A stretch of 64,000 nt of DNA from Fidelibacterota bacterium (GTDB lineage Bacteria > Fidelibacterota > Marinisomatia > SCGC-AAA003-L08 > JACNLC01): assembly GCA_024277615.1 (NCBI GenBank), contig JAJRUW010000031.1:1-64000 (forward strand), given 5' to 3'. Below are positions 47,660 through 57,486 of the stretch, one piece after another. Numbering within the stretch: the first letter of the stretch is position 1; each line of letters begins with the position of its first letter. A program made the position numbers and the translations under genes. Under the pieces are notes generated by a model. The model did no database searches and was not told where the DNA came from. It saw nothing but the letters and a program-made list of their open reading frames with translations.

Positions 47660-49009
47660 CTATTCTTCCATCTGATACTGGTGCAGTTTATTCCGCAATG
47701 TCCGTACGCTTATCCCAAGAATTTTGGCGGCCTTTGTACGATTGTCATCGGTCATGTCCAGGGTACTCTGGATCATCTTTTTCTCCATTTCCGCCAGGGA
47801 CATGGCCTTGTTGTTGAACAAACCGCCCGCTGAATCCTGGTGGTCTGATTCGAATGAAAAATGCTCCATTCGCAGAGACTCTTCTTCTCCTGAATACAGT
47901 ATAGCACGTTCAAGCAGATTTTCCAGCTGCCTGACGTTACCCTCAAATCTTTGTTTCATTAAGTATGACACTATTTCGGCAGAGATATCTTTTTTTTCAT
48001 ATCTGTATTTTACTTTAAACTTTTCGATGAAGTGATTCAATAATATTGGAATATCGTCCGGCCGGGAACGCAGCGGAGGTACTTTGATGGGAAATACATT
48101 CAGGCGATAATAGAGGTCCTGTCTGAACCTGTCACTGTCAATCAGGGATTGAATGGATTTGTTCGATGTGGCGATCACCCGAACATTGACATTGATCTCT
48201 TTGGTGGAGCCCACTCTGGTGAGGGTACCTTCCTGCAGAACCCGTAATAGTTTGGCCTGCATCGGCATAGGCATTTCGGTAATTTCATCCAGCAACAGCG
48301 TCCCGGTATCAGCCTCCTCGAATAGTCCTTTGTGCATCTTTAGGGCATTTGTAAAAGATCCTTTTTCATGTCCAAAAAGCGTACTTTCAAATAATGACTC
48401 CGGAATCGCAGAACAATTGACCTTGAGAAATGGTTTATCCACGCGGTCACCCAGTTCGTGTATGGCCCGGGCGATCAGTTCTTTCCCGGTTCCACTTTCA
48501 CCCTGAATAAATACGGCCGCGTCGCTCTTGGCAACGATTTCGATCTGTTGGAAAACTTTCTGCATTTTACGGCTTTTCCCAACCAGCTTTTTAAATTTCG
48601 TCTCTTGAAGCAGTTTTCCCTTCAATTCTTTATTTTCTTCAATTATTCCCTCATATTCAAAATAGCGTTTTACGCGGGAAATTATATTCGAAAGGGAAAA
48701 AGGTTTGGTGACGAAATCAAAAGCGCCTTTTTGCAGGGCCTCCACGGCGAGTTCTATGGAGCCGTAAGCTGTGATCACCAGAAAACCTACGTCTGCATAA
48801 TCCCTTTTTACAATCTCCATCAATTCAATACCTGTGATTCCGGGCATCATAAGATCCGAGACAACCAGGTTCACCGGTTCGGTTTTGAGAATTTCCAAAG
48901 CTGTTGCACCATCTTTTGCAGAGATTACTTCATATCCCTCAGATTTAAAGGACTCGATCAGGACGGCCCGCAAACTGTGGTCATCGTCAACAATCAGGAT
49001 TTTCTTCAT
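47660..49009 (-). CDS. Sigma54-dependent NtrC-family response regulator (FlgR/FleR-like role)
   Basis: REC domain; AAA+ GESGTGKELIARAIHELG, ESTLFGHEKGSFTNA (GAFTGA-type loop is GSFTNA); C-terminal Fis HTH. Confidence 0.95.
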   Translation of the reverse strand: MKKILIVDDDHSLRAVLIESFKSEGYEVISAKDGATALEILKTEPVNLVVSDLMMPGITGIELMEIVKRDYADVGFLVITAYGSIELAVEALQKGAFDFVTKPFSLSNIISRVKRYFEYEGIIEENKELKGKLLQETKFKKLVGKSRKMQKVFQQIEIVAKSDAAVFIQGESGTGKELIARAIHELGDRVDKPFLKVNCSAIPESLFESTLFGHEKGSFTNALKMHKGLFEEADTGTLLLDEITEMPMPMQAKLLRVLQEGTLTRVGSTKEINVNVRVIATSNKSIQSLIDSDRFRQDLYYRLNVFPIKVPPLRSRPDDIPILLNHFIEKFKVKYRYEKKDISAEIVSYLMKQRFEGNVRQLENLLERAILYSGEEESLRMEHFSFESDHQDSAGGLFNNKAMSLAEMEKKMIQSTLDMTDDNRTKAAKILGISVRTLRNKLHQYQMEE

Positions 49010-49142
49010 TTTGGGATTACCTCAAATATAACTTTATCTGTATCATCAAGAACTTAACGCGATTTGTACCTAAACAAGGACGAAAATCGATGCGTAAATT
49101 AATTTTATTTACTACCAAGTTTGAAATGATATCTTTGCCCGC

Positions 49143-49739
49143 TTAGCCCCGGGTTGTGTCCTTTGCTATTTGCTTGCTGTAAACTTTCTGTACAAGAGAA
49201 CTGGGATATTCTTTCCCGGGCTTCATCACTAACTGTCTGCCATCGGGCATGACTTTATGCAGGGTTTCCTTCAATTGAGCATTTTCCTGCTGCAGCTTTT
49301 TAATTAGCTGCATGTTGTTAATGTGTTTCCCCAGCAATTGAAACTCCCTTTCAGCCCTATCCAGAACGGACAGAACCTGACCAATCCGGAATGGTTTGAT
49401 GAGATAATCGTAAACATTATTCCGCAATGCTTCAATTGCACTTTCGAGCCCCGGATACCCCGTCATCAGGATATTGATCACGGCCGGATACATGGATTTC
49501 AATTCTTTGCTTAACGAGATTCCATCATGGTCCGGCAATCGGATATCAAGCAGGGCAAAATGAATTTCATTTTTCTCGGCTAGCTGAAGCGCTGTTTCGC
49601 CATTCTTCGCCAGAAAAACATTAAAGCCCTTGTCCCGAAGACCAATTTCCATGATCTTCAAAGTTGATTGCTGGTCATCGACTACGAGTATATTACGGCT
49701 CGATTTATCGATCTTTCCGGTTTTAGTAGATTGTTTCAC
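49143..49739 (-). CDS. Response regulator with REC domain and C-terminal coiled coil
   Basis: NILVVDDQQSTLKIMEIGLRDKGFNVFLAKNGETALQLAEKNEIHFALLDIRLPDHDG. Confidence 0.9.
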   Translation of the reverse strand: MKQSTKTGKIDKSSRNILVVDDQQSTLKIMEIGLRDKGFNVFLAKNGETALQLAEKNEIHFALLDIRLPDHDGISLSKELKSMYPAVINILMTGYPGLESAIEALRNNVYDYLIKPFRIGQVLSVLDRAEREFQLLGKHINNMQLIKKLQQENAQLKETLHKVMPDGRQLVMKPGKEYPSSLVQKVYSKQIAKDTTRG

Positions 49740-51117
49740 CTGACTCCCGCCTTATTATTTGAATTGATTCGTAAAAGAGCGCTTCACCCAGTTTCAGAAT
49801 GAGCTCCTCAGCCGTACCGGCATCATCCGGATATGAGACGATATTGTATCTGACGGTGACTGACGGTTTCCCGTTATCTCCTGCGGTGTAATCTTCAATA
49901 ATGCGTCTTATGTTTACGCAGGCCAGCTCCAGGGATACCGCCGTCCCGGGATTTGAACCCACTATGAAGCATTCCGGTCCCAGCCGGTAAATGGATGTTG
50001 CCGGACTAAATTCCACAGCGGTCAGATCACGGAACCTCTTACAGATAGCTCCATAATCCGGCAAGTCTGCATCCCCGGGCAGCGGCGCCAGTTTCAACAG
50101 GGCATATAACTCCGAGCGGTGGTTGGCCTTTGCATCTTTTAACCGTCCGCTGATCCGGTCGAGAAAGGGCAGCTCATCGAATTTAGTCATCCCGGCCGGT
50201 TTTTCATTCAGGTTTCGCTGACCAAATACCGGTGCGATCTGAGTCGATAGAATTTTTAATAATTGACTCTTTTCCTCATTCTTGGTTTCAGAATTTTCCT
50301 GTAGTATTCCGATGAAGCCGTACAGTTCTTCCTGATACAGTAACGGATATAACCCAATGGTCGATGCTTTATGGCCCGACGGCAGGTTGTGATCCCCTTG
50401 CTCATCCGGGTAATCGGTGCGTAGAAAAGTGGGCGTCTCGGCGGATATTCGCTTACCCAGAACAAGATCACCTGAGTCAAATGCCAGCCTACTGACCAGG
50501 GCCTCAGGAATACCTTTCGAACGGTATATTTCGTATCTTGATGCTTTTGAATTGTAGAGAAATAAACCGACCTTTTCAATGGCAAATCCTTCAGTTATGG
50601 TATCCAGCACCATTTCGACGATCAGGTCAAAATCCGTCACCTGGTAAAGAATCGTACTGATGTTGTGTAACATCGTCATATTCGACAACATTTTTTCAAT
50701 GCGGGTTTGCAGTCTGATATTATCTCTCATAATCCGGAGTTTTTCAACCGCCCGTGAGAGTACAATTCTGATCTCAGACGGCGTAAAAGGTTTTCGAATA
50801 TAATCATATACACCATAACGCACAGCTTTTATTGCAGATTCGGCAGTTGCGAATCCTGTGGCAATAACAATTTGAGTGTCGTGATCCGTTTCCGAAACGG
50901 CTTTTACGATTTCCATTCCCGAAACAACCGGCATTACCAGATCAGTCAATACAATATCGTATTGATTATCCCGAATTGCCTCCAGAGCTTTTTGTGAGTC
51001 TGTATATGCCGTGACTTCAAAGTTAAATTGAGGCAGATAAGTGAGCAGCAGTTCAGTGATCATCCGATCATCATCGACAACCAGAACTTTTGTTTTATCA
51101 AGTGAATTTATTTCCAT
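49723..51117 (-). CDS. Response regulator: REC + GAF-like + degenerate GGDEF-like C-terminus
   Basis: VLVVDDDRMITELLLTYLPQFNFEVTAYTDSQKALEAIRDNQYDIVLTDLVMP; C-terminal SIYRLGPECFIVGSNPGTAVSLELACVNIRRIIEDY...VRYNIVSYPDDAGTAEELILKLGEALFYE. Confidence 0.8.
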   Translation of the reverse strand: MEINSLDKTKVLVVDDDRMITELLLTYLPQFNFEVTAYTDSQKALEAIRDNQYDIVLTDLVMPVVSGMEIVKAVSETDHDTQIVIATGFATAESAIKAVRYGVYDYIRKPFTPSEIRIVLSRAVEKLRIMRDNIRLQTRIEKMLSNMTMLHNISTILYQVTDFDLIVEMVLDTITEGFAIEKVGLFLYNSKASRYEIYRSKGIPEALVSRLAFDSGDLVLGKRISAETPTFLRTDYPDEQGDHNLPSGHKASTIGLYPLLYQEELYGFIGILQENSETKNEEKSQLLKILSTQIAPVFGQRNLNEKPAGMTKFDELPFLDRISGRLKDAKANHRSELYALLKLAPLPGDADLPDYGAICKRFRDLTAVEFSPATSIYRLGPECFIVGSNPGTAVSLELACVNIRRIIEDYTAGDNGKPSVTVRYNIVSYPDDAGTAEELILKLGEALFYESIQIIRRESGETIY

Positions 51118-51126
51118 TCTCTGTTC

Positions 51127-52500
51127 CTAGCTATTTGATATAATTTTATCATCCTTTAGCAGCAGTTTTACATTCGTCATCGGTTTCTCCACAAAATAAT
51201 TTAATTTACCTATGGAAATGTTCACACCGCTGTGCAAAACTCCCTTTACTACAACAGCTTCAATCGGATTCCCTGTAGGGAACTGTTTCACTAATTTCGT
51301 TTCATCCCTTTTGACATCTGCGATATTTTTTTTCAATGCTGCGCACTCATCTTTTAACTCTTCAAGTTCCCTGGACTTCTCGGGTGAGAGATGGCCCGAT
51401 TCTTTCTCCAGGATTTGGTTGAAGGCCATGAGCTTGGACTTTAAAGAATAGCGGATTTGCAGCCGATCCAGTTTCTTTCGTAATGAGGTCAGTTCCGGTG
51501 GAGGTTCGGATACCGCTTTCAAGCCCACAAACAACTCCGTCTTTATGTTCTGATCCGAGCCAATCTCAGTTGCACATATCTTTTCTTCGGCCTTTATTTT
51601 TCCTCCTCTGATCAGTCCTTCATTTTCCTCCAGCAGGACTGAAGACCCTGCGATTATTTTTGAATTGATGGCATAGTGATTGATGATTACATCTCCGTTT
51701 ACACCGACGGTTGTATCCTGTAAAAAGCCGCAAATTAAGCTTCCTCCGGCCACAACTTTTGCCCGCCCCTTTCCGAGAACCCCGTGCTTGACCGCAATGT
51801 CCCCTTTGTAGGAATAAACTTCCGCCGCTTCGACATTTCCGCTGATGAAGATATTTTCCGTTGCCTCAACTCTGAAGCCTGACCTGACATCACCGTCAAT
51901 GATAATGGTGCCGTCAAAATTAACATTCCCGGTTGCATAATTGACACCGCCCTTAATGTGATAGACCCGGTCAACATTTATCCGGTTGCCGGTATAAAAA
52001 ACATAGCCGTCAAGTTCGGACAAGAGACTCATTCCATCGTCAGATATGTGCGTATTTGTACCCAGCATCTTTGACAGCTGGAAATAGGAAGGTGATAAAT
52101 CCGCTCCAAGAACACTCATGCCTGGTTTGCCCTCTCCCGGAGATACGATTCTTGCCAGTGGTTGATTCAGGTTCACCGGTTCGAATGTTTTTATCTTCTT
52201 GAAATTGGCAATTCCATCGTGACTGATGGTTGGTTTCTGTACAGTATCACGATCTATCAGCCACTCAATTTTGGGCTCCTCTGTAATAACAGGCGGAGTG
52301 CCTGCGGCGATAGTTACATTTTCCACAGTTTTTTTCCGTTTGCAAATCTGAGCCAGTTTATCCTCATCAATACCATAACAAATTCCCCTAACTTTTAATT
52401 GCTGCTGAACTTCCTCGGCTGTGGGGTAATTTTCCCCATTTGCAGATAAAGACAGCTTTGCGGAGAGCAAATCATCTGATATGTTGATTTTAATGCTCAT
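51127..52500 (-). CDS. FapA-family (DUF342) protein
   Basis: GGVNYATGNVNFDGTIIIDGDVRSGFRVEATENIFISGNVEAAEVYSYKGDIAVKHGVLGKGRAKV. Confidence 0.9.
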   Translation of the reverse strand: MSIKINISDDLLSAKLSLSANGENYPTAEEVQQQLKVRGICYGIDEDKLAQICKRKKTVENVTIAAGTPPVITEEPKIEWLIDRDTVQKPTISHDGIANFKKIKTFEPVNLNQPLARIVSPGEGKPGMSVLGADLSPSYFQLSKMLGTNTHISDDGMSLLSELDGYVFYTGNRINVDRVYHIKGGVNYATGNVNFDGTIIIDGDVRSGFRVEATENIFISGNVEAAEVYSYKGDIAVKHGVLGKGRAKVVAGGSLICGFLQDTTVGVNGDVIINHYAINSKIIAGSSVLLEENEGLIRGGKIKAEEKICATEIGSDQNIKTELFVGLKAVSEPPPELTSLRKKLDRLQIRYSLKSKLMAFNQILEKESGHLSPEKSRELEELKDECAALKKNIADVKRDETKLVKQFPTGNPIEAVVVKGVLHSGVNISIGKLNYFVEKPMTNVKLLLKDDKIISNS

Positions 52501-52537
52501 TATTGGGTCAGGAGTCCCTTACGAAACTCCATCCGAA

Positions 52538-52816
52538 CTATGGTTTAGCCACATCTGCTTCCAGCTCAAAATATATTTCTGATTTTTCACCGCATTTGCA
52601 ACGGTGTAGAATCCCGACAATTTCGCCATTTTCCGTTATGGGAGTAACCACACTGTTCCGGGCGCCGTCCGGGTTTTCAGCCGGGACATCAATTTTTACT
52701 GGTTTATCAAGCTCGACGGAACTTTTCTTTATGATTTTTTTCCCTTTGACACGGGCACGACTGCGAGAATCCGTCAGACCCGGGTTAAGTGATTTAAATT
52801 TCTGTGCAGATGTCAT
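52538..52816 (-). CDS. Hypothetical protein with C-x-C motif (start trimmed to MTSAQKF)
   Basis: GGAGGTAATGCAATG upstream; ITENGEIVGILHRCKCGEKSEIYFELEADV. Confidence 0.6.
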   Translation of the reverse strand: MTSAQKFKSLNPGLTDSRSRARVKGKKIIKKSSVELDKPVKIDVPAENPDGARNSVVTPITENGEIVGILHRCKCGEKSEIYFELEADVAKP

Positions 52817-52844
52817 TGCATTACCTCCGTTGTTTAGCATCCGA

Positions 52845-53471
52845 TCAATCAAACAGGGAATCTATGTCATCCTGTGATATAGAACTGGCTCGTATCCTGT
52901 CCACGGTCTTTTTATCAAATTCAGCAGAACCCTGCTGTCTTTTTTCCATTTCTTCCTTGGGATCCATCACCGATATGATCTTACTGCCAAAATCCGAATT
53001 AGATTTGACGGCTTCCAGAGAATCAAACAAAGCAGAAAACTTATCATGGATAGCCGTAAGGATTCGATTTGCATGTTCAAGCTTCTGAGAAGTAATATCC
53101 TGAAACTGAAGCGCATAAATGATTCCGTTAATATCATCGTTAATGCCGTTAATGGCAGATTTATGTTCAGCTGAATCCGAAGCAGCAATTTTATTCAGTT
53201 TCTCGGTAATATTATCCAGCTTATCCATAATCTCATTTGTTGCCAGTTCAGTTGAATTTGAAACATCGACGATCCTGTCTGTTGCCGTAGGTAGTTTATG
53301 CGTGCTGTCTTTGATTGAATTGCTCACTTCCAGCATCAACGGCATGACACCTTGAAGAAAGGTAAATAAATTTGCTAAAAACGGTATGACTTCCCCGCCA
53401 AAACGGAAGAACTCGCGCATCTCGTCCACTCGTGTCAGCAGATCATCCAACTCATATTGCTCTTTCTTCAT
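52845..53471 (-). CDS. cheZ: CheZ-like chemotaxis phosphatase
   Basis: IIYALQFQDITSQKLEHANRIL; C-terminal ISQDDIDSLFD typical of CheZ CheY-binding tail. Confidence 0.85.
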   Translation of the reverse strand: MKKEQYELDDLLTRVDEMREFFRFGGEVIPFLANLFTFLQGVMPLMLEVSNSIKDSTHKLPTATDRIVDVSNSTELATNEIMDKLDNITEKLNKIAASDSAEHKSAINGINDDINGIIYALQFQDITSQKLEHANRILTAIHDKFSALFDSLEAVKSNSDFGSKIISVMDPKEEMEKRQQGSAEFDKKTVDRIRASSISQDDIDSLFD

Positions 53472-53477
53472 TTTTAC

Positions 53478-53861
53478 TTATCCTGCATATAGATCAAAAA
53501 ACTTGGCTAATTTCTTCTTCAGTATTTCGGGTGTAAACGGTTTTACAACATATCCGTTGACGCCCAGCTTGATGGCGTTCAGAACATCATCCTTCATCCC
53601 CCTCGTTGTAATCATCACGATGGGGGTGTCTTTATATTTTTCAGACTTACGCAAATATCTGACGAGTTCTTCTCCGTTCATTTCCGGCATATTCCAGTCA
53701 GTTAGAATCAGATCTACCGTTTCACCTTTAATCTTTTTCAGAGCATCTTCACCGTGTTCGGCCTGGATGACATCCGAAAAACCTATCTTGGTCAGGGAAT
53801 TCATAATGATCCTCCGCATCGTCGGTGAATCCTCAACGAACAGTACTTTTATATTTTCCAC
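53478..53861 (-). CDS. cheY: CheY-type response regulator
   Basis: VLFVEDSPTMRRIIMNSLTKIGFSDVIQAEHGEDALKKIKGETVDLILTDWNMPEMNG. Confidence 0.95.
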   Translation of the reverse strand: MENIKVLFVEDSPTMRRIIMNSLTKIGFSDVIQAEHGEDALKKIKGETVDLILTDWNMPEMNGEELVRYLRKSEKYKDTPIVMITTRGMKDDVLNAIKLGVNGYVVKPFTPEILKKKLAKFFDLYAG

Positions 53862-53873
53862 TTTACCTCCATA

Positions 53874-54938
53874 TTAACTGGTAATTGTCAAGAGTGATGA
53901 AATAATGCCTTCAACGGAGAGTATCGCATCCGGCAGGTTCTGCTGAATTGCCACTTTCGGCATCCCGAAGACGACACAGCTTTGTTCATCCTGGGCAATG
54001 ATTTTACCCCCGTTCTTTTTTAATATTTTCAAACCTTCAAGGCCATCCTTACCCATACCTGTCAAAATCAGTCCCAGGGCAGAGGACCCATAGACTTCTG
54101 CCACTGAATTCATTAAAATATCTGCTGAAGGATGATAATGCGCATCATCAGGAGATCTGGTAATCAGACCCGTAACGCGATAACCCTTTCTGGATACGAG
54201 TAAATGCTTTCCCCCTTTGGCAATATAAGCATTCCCCTTGGAAATGATATCACCTGTTTCCGCTTCTTTAACGGTAATTTCAGAATTACTGTTGATCCGG
54301 TCGGCAAAATTTCCGGTGAATTGCTCCGGCATGTGCTGGGCAACCAGAACCGGAGGAAAATCAGCCGGAAGCGAATTCAAAATTTTATGAATTATCGGCG
54401 GTCCCCCGGTCGAAACACCGATGGCAACGCATTTTATCGGATATCCGGCCAGATTAAAAACTTCAGGGATTTCTTCCTTGACGGCATTATCATTTACTTT
54501 AGAGATTGTTTTTGTAAACCGTTTTTCGACGGCTATATGTCTTCGGGTCTTTACGACAGCCTTTATTTTTTGGAGTAACTCATCCTGAATATTGACGATA
54601 TCTATGGCTACATAGGATTTGGTTTTGGGGATATAATCCATTGACCCCTTCTCGAGAGCGGTCAGTGTCGTTTCAGCACCCTTCGTTGACAGGGAGCTGA
54701 TCACAAGCACCGGAGTAGGTGCTTCGTTCATGATCATATCAAGGCACTCTAAACCGTTCGTTCGCGGCATCTCAATATCCAGTGTCACCACATCCGGCCT
54801 GTGTTGCCTTACGAGTTCAAAACCTTCTTTGCCATCCCTGGCAGTGGCCAGAACTTTTATGTTTGGGTCACTCTCCAGCATGATCGTGATCGCTTTTCTC
54901 ATGAAGGCCGAATCATCTATGACAATCGCATTGATCAT
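53874..54938 (-). CDS. cheB: Chemotaxis protein-glutamate methylesterase CheB
   Basis: REC domain plus CVAIGVSTGGPPIIHKIL...LVAQHMPEQFTGNFADRIN. Confidence 0.97.
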   Translation of the reverse strand: MINAIVIDDSAFMRKAITIMLESDPNIKVLATARDGKEGFELVRQHRPDVVTLDIEMPRTNGLECLDMIMNEAPTPVLVISSLSTKGAETTLTALEKGSMDYIPKTKSYVAIDIVNIQDELLQKIKAVVKTRRHIAVEKRFTKTISKVNDNAVKEEIPEVFNLAGYPIKCVAIGVSTGGPPIIHKILNSLPADFPPVLVAQHMPEQFTGNFADRINSNSEITVKEAETGDIISKGNAYIAKGGKHLLVSRKGYRVTGLITRSPDDAHYHPSADILMNSVAEVYGSSALGLILTGMGKDGLEGLKILKKNGGKIIAQDEQSCVVFGMPKVAIQQNLPDAILSVEGIISSLLTITS

Positions 54939-57076
54939 CAGGCAACTTCTTTCAGACCAGCCCCTTCAACCAATTCAGATGTATCCACAATCAGACTGAT
55001 TCGACCATCGCCCCTGATGGTAGCACCGGCAATTCCCGGGACTTTTCCCAGAACTTCACCCATTGGTTTTACAACTGTCTCCTCCTGACCGATCAATTCC
55101 GATACGACCAGTCCCAGTTTAGATTCTTCATTTGCTACTATAATGATGAATTGGTCGGAATCCTCATCACTATGCGGAATGTTGTACAATTCGTCCATCC
55201 TGACAATGGGCAGCACGAAATCACGATACTTCATAATCTCACAGCCGCGTATTTTTTCAATTTGATTTTCCTGAAGTTTGACTGTTTCGAGGATATTCTG
55301 GAGTGGTACGATATAGATCTCATTCCAGACCCGTACAACCATACCTGTCTGTATTGTTAGTGTCAAAGGTATCTTTATGATGAAAGTCGTGCCCCGGCCG
55401 ATTTCACTTTTTATCTCCACACTGCCGTTTAACTTGGCAATATTAGAATGAACAACATCCATCCCCACACCCCGACCGGATACATCTGTAATGACCTTTG
55501 CAGTGCTGAAGCCGGGTTTGAAAATCAGATTGATGATATCCTTTCGGGACATTGTTCTTTGAGCTTCCTCAGTGATTATGCCCTTTTCCACGGCTTTCCG
55601 GGCGATGATCTCCGGGTCTATACCGGAGCCGTCGTCAGCCAGTTCGATGATGATGTAATTACCTTTTTGACAGGCGGACAGATGGATTACCCCTTTTCGC
55701 TGTTTTCCTAATTTCAGGCGTGTTTCTGTATCTTCCAGACCGTGGTCCACTGCATTGCGCAGTAAATGCACCAGCGGATCCCCGATACATTCTATGACCG
55801 AACGGTCAAGCTCGGTATCCTCGCCTTTGATCACGAGTTCAACTTCTTTTTTATTCTCTTTACCAAGATCTCTTACCATTCTTGGGAATTTTCGAAACAC
55901 TTTGGAAATTGGCAGCATTCTCATTTGCATGACGCTTTCCTGGATCAGCGTAGTCACATTACCTAATGAATTATTCAGGCTGTCAAGATCACTGATCTCT
56001 TTTTCACCGGAAAACTTCTGTTTCATCAGCTGACTGATCTGTATCAACCTGTTCTTTTCAAGAACGAGTTCTCCGGCCTGATTCATCAATTTCTCCAGAC
56101 GCTCCACATCCACCCTGATGGTTGATTCAATCTTTTTTACACTTGCCGAACCGGATACCGGAGACTTTTTGATTTCTTTATCTTCGGCTGAAGGATGTGT
56201 TTTGCCATTTCCGTTACCGTTTCCATTGCCAGGGCTTTTCCCGACAAACTGCAGGAGCTTATTAACTAAATCTGAAGGGTCATGGTCGTTAAACTCATCA
56301 CTGTCAACCTCACTGACAATTACACGCATAAAATCTACCGAAGAAAGCAGCACATCGACAATATCAGACGAGGGCGTGATCTTTTTTTCCCGAAGCAGCC
56401 CGAGCAGATCCTCGGATTTATGTGCCACATCGGACATAGACTCCAGCCCCATCAAACTGCTGTTACCTTTTAGTGTATGAAAGGCCCTGAATAATGAGTT
56501 TACATATTCTTCATCATCCGCCTCGAGCTCAAGAACCAAGAGGTCATTATCCAGCGTTTCTAAAATTTCGTTGGACTCTGAAATGAATTCCTGCACGAGT
56601 TCTCGGGGGACTTCAACCGTGGATTGTTTCAATTTTGAGCGTTCAGACCTCTGATCAACTTTCTTTGCAGAATCCGGTTGCTTTGAATTTAATTCAATTG
56701 CATCTAACAGTTCAGAGATATCGTAAGTTTTTTCAACCCGCTCTGCGATATCCCCCACAAACCCCTTGAACCAGTCAACGGTCTCCAACAGGACATCCAT
56801 CATCTTTGAATTTGGTTCCAGCTCTTTCGTTCTGATCAAGTTCAGAATGTTTTCAGCAGAATGTGCTAATTGGTTGCAAGCTTCAAAATTTAAAAACCCG
56901 CTGGTTCCCTTTATGGTATGGAAACTCCTGAAAATACGATTAACCATATCTTCACTCACTTCACCGCTTTCGAGTGTGAGCAGATCTTCGTCCAATTGCT
57001 CGATAAGTTCAGTTGTCTCAACGACAAAATCATTCAGGATATCTTCCATTCCAGCCATCTGATCAAAAAGTCCCAT
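54938..57076 (-). CDS. cheA: Chemotaxis histidine kinase CheA with two Hpt domains
   Basis: Hpt1 RSFHTIKGTSGFL, Hpt2 RAFHTLKGNSSLMG; HATPase LLRNAVDHGLE; C-terminal CheW-like domain. Confidence 0.96.
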   Translation of the reverse strand: MGLFDQMAGMEDILNDFVVETTELIEQLDEDLLTLESGEVSEDMVNRIFRSFHTIKGTSGFLNFEACNQLAHSAENILNLIRTKELEPNSKMMDVLLETVDWFKGFVGDIAERVEKTYDISELLDAIELNSKQPDSAKKVDQRSERSKLKQSTVEVPRELVQEFISESNEILETLDNDLLVLELEADDEEYVNSLFRAFHTLKGNSSLMGLESMSDVAHKSEDLLGLLREKKITPSSDIVDVLLSSVDFMRVIVSEVDSDEFNDHDPSDLVNKLLQFVGKSPGNGNGNGNGKTHPSAEDKEIKKSPVSGSASVKKIESTIRVDVERLEKLMNQAGELVLEKNRLIQISQLMKQKFSGEKEISDLDSLNNSLGNVTTLIQESVMQMRMLPISKVFRKFPRMVRDLGKENKKEVELVIKGEDTELDRSVIECIGDPLVHLLRNAVDHGLEDTETRLKLGKQRKGVIHLSACQKGNYIIIELADDGSGIDPEIIARKAVEKGIITEEAQRTMSRKDIINLIFKPGFSTAKVITDVSGRGVGMDVVHSNIAKLNGSVEIKSEIGRGTTFIIKIPLTLTIQTGMVVRVWNEIYIVPLQNILETVKLQENQIEKIRGCEIMKYRDFVLPIVRMDELYNIPHSDEDSDQFIIIVANEESKLGLVVSELIGQEETVVKPMGEVLGKVPGIAGATIRGDGRISLIVDTSELVEGAGLKEVA

Positions 57077-57090
57077 CTTATATCCTCCGC

Positions 57091-57486
57091 TTAATCATCC
57101 AGAAATTTTGCTACTGTGTACTGCAGCCGCTTAACATCAAAGGGTTTATTCATATAGGCATCTGCACCTGCCTCTTTTCCTCTGGCAATTGCTGTTTCAC
57201 TGCCTTCGGAAGACAGAATCACAACCGGCAGGTGTTCATAATCCTCAGAGCCACGCAGTGTTTCGATCAACTCATACCCGTCCATGTTGGGCATGTTTAA
57301 ATCAACAATGGCCAGGTCAACCTTTGTTTGGGACATCTTCTCAAGTGCATCCATACCATCCTCTGCCGTAATAACATCAAATTCCTTCAAACGAAGGCTG
57401 AACTTTACAAATTTCCTTACTGTCGATGAGTCATCTGCAACCAGGATGACTTTTTTCATTTTTTCTCCTTTTGTTACTCTGTTCAT
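57091..57486 (-). CDS. cheY: CheY-type response regulator
   Basis: ILVADDSSTVRKFVKFSLRLKEFDVITAEDGMDALEKMSQTKVDLAIVDLNMPNMDG; start likely internal (MKKVILVADDSS). Confidence 0.93.
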   Translation of the reverse strand: MNRVTKGEKMKKVILVADDSSTVRKFVKFSLRLKEFDVITAEDGMDALEKMSQTKVDLAIVDLNMPNMDGYELIETLRGSEDYEHLPVVILSSEGSETAIARGKEAGADAYMNKPFDVKRLQYTVAKFLDD

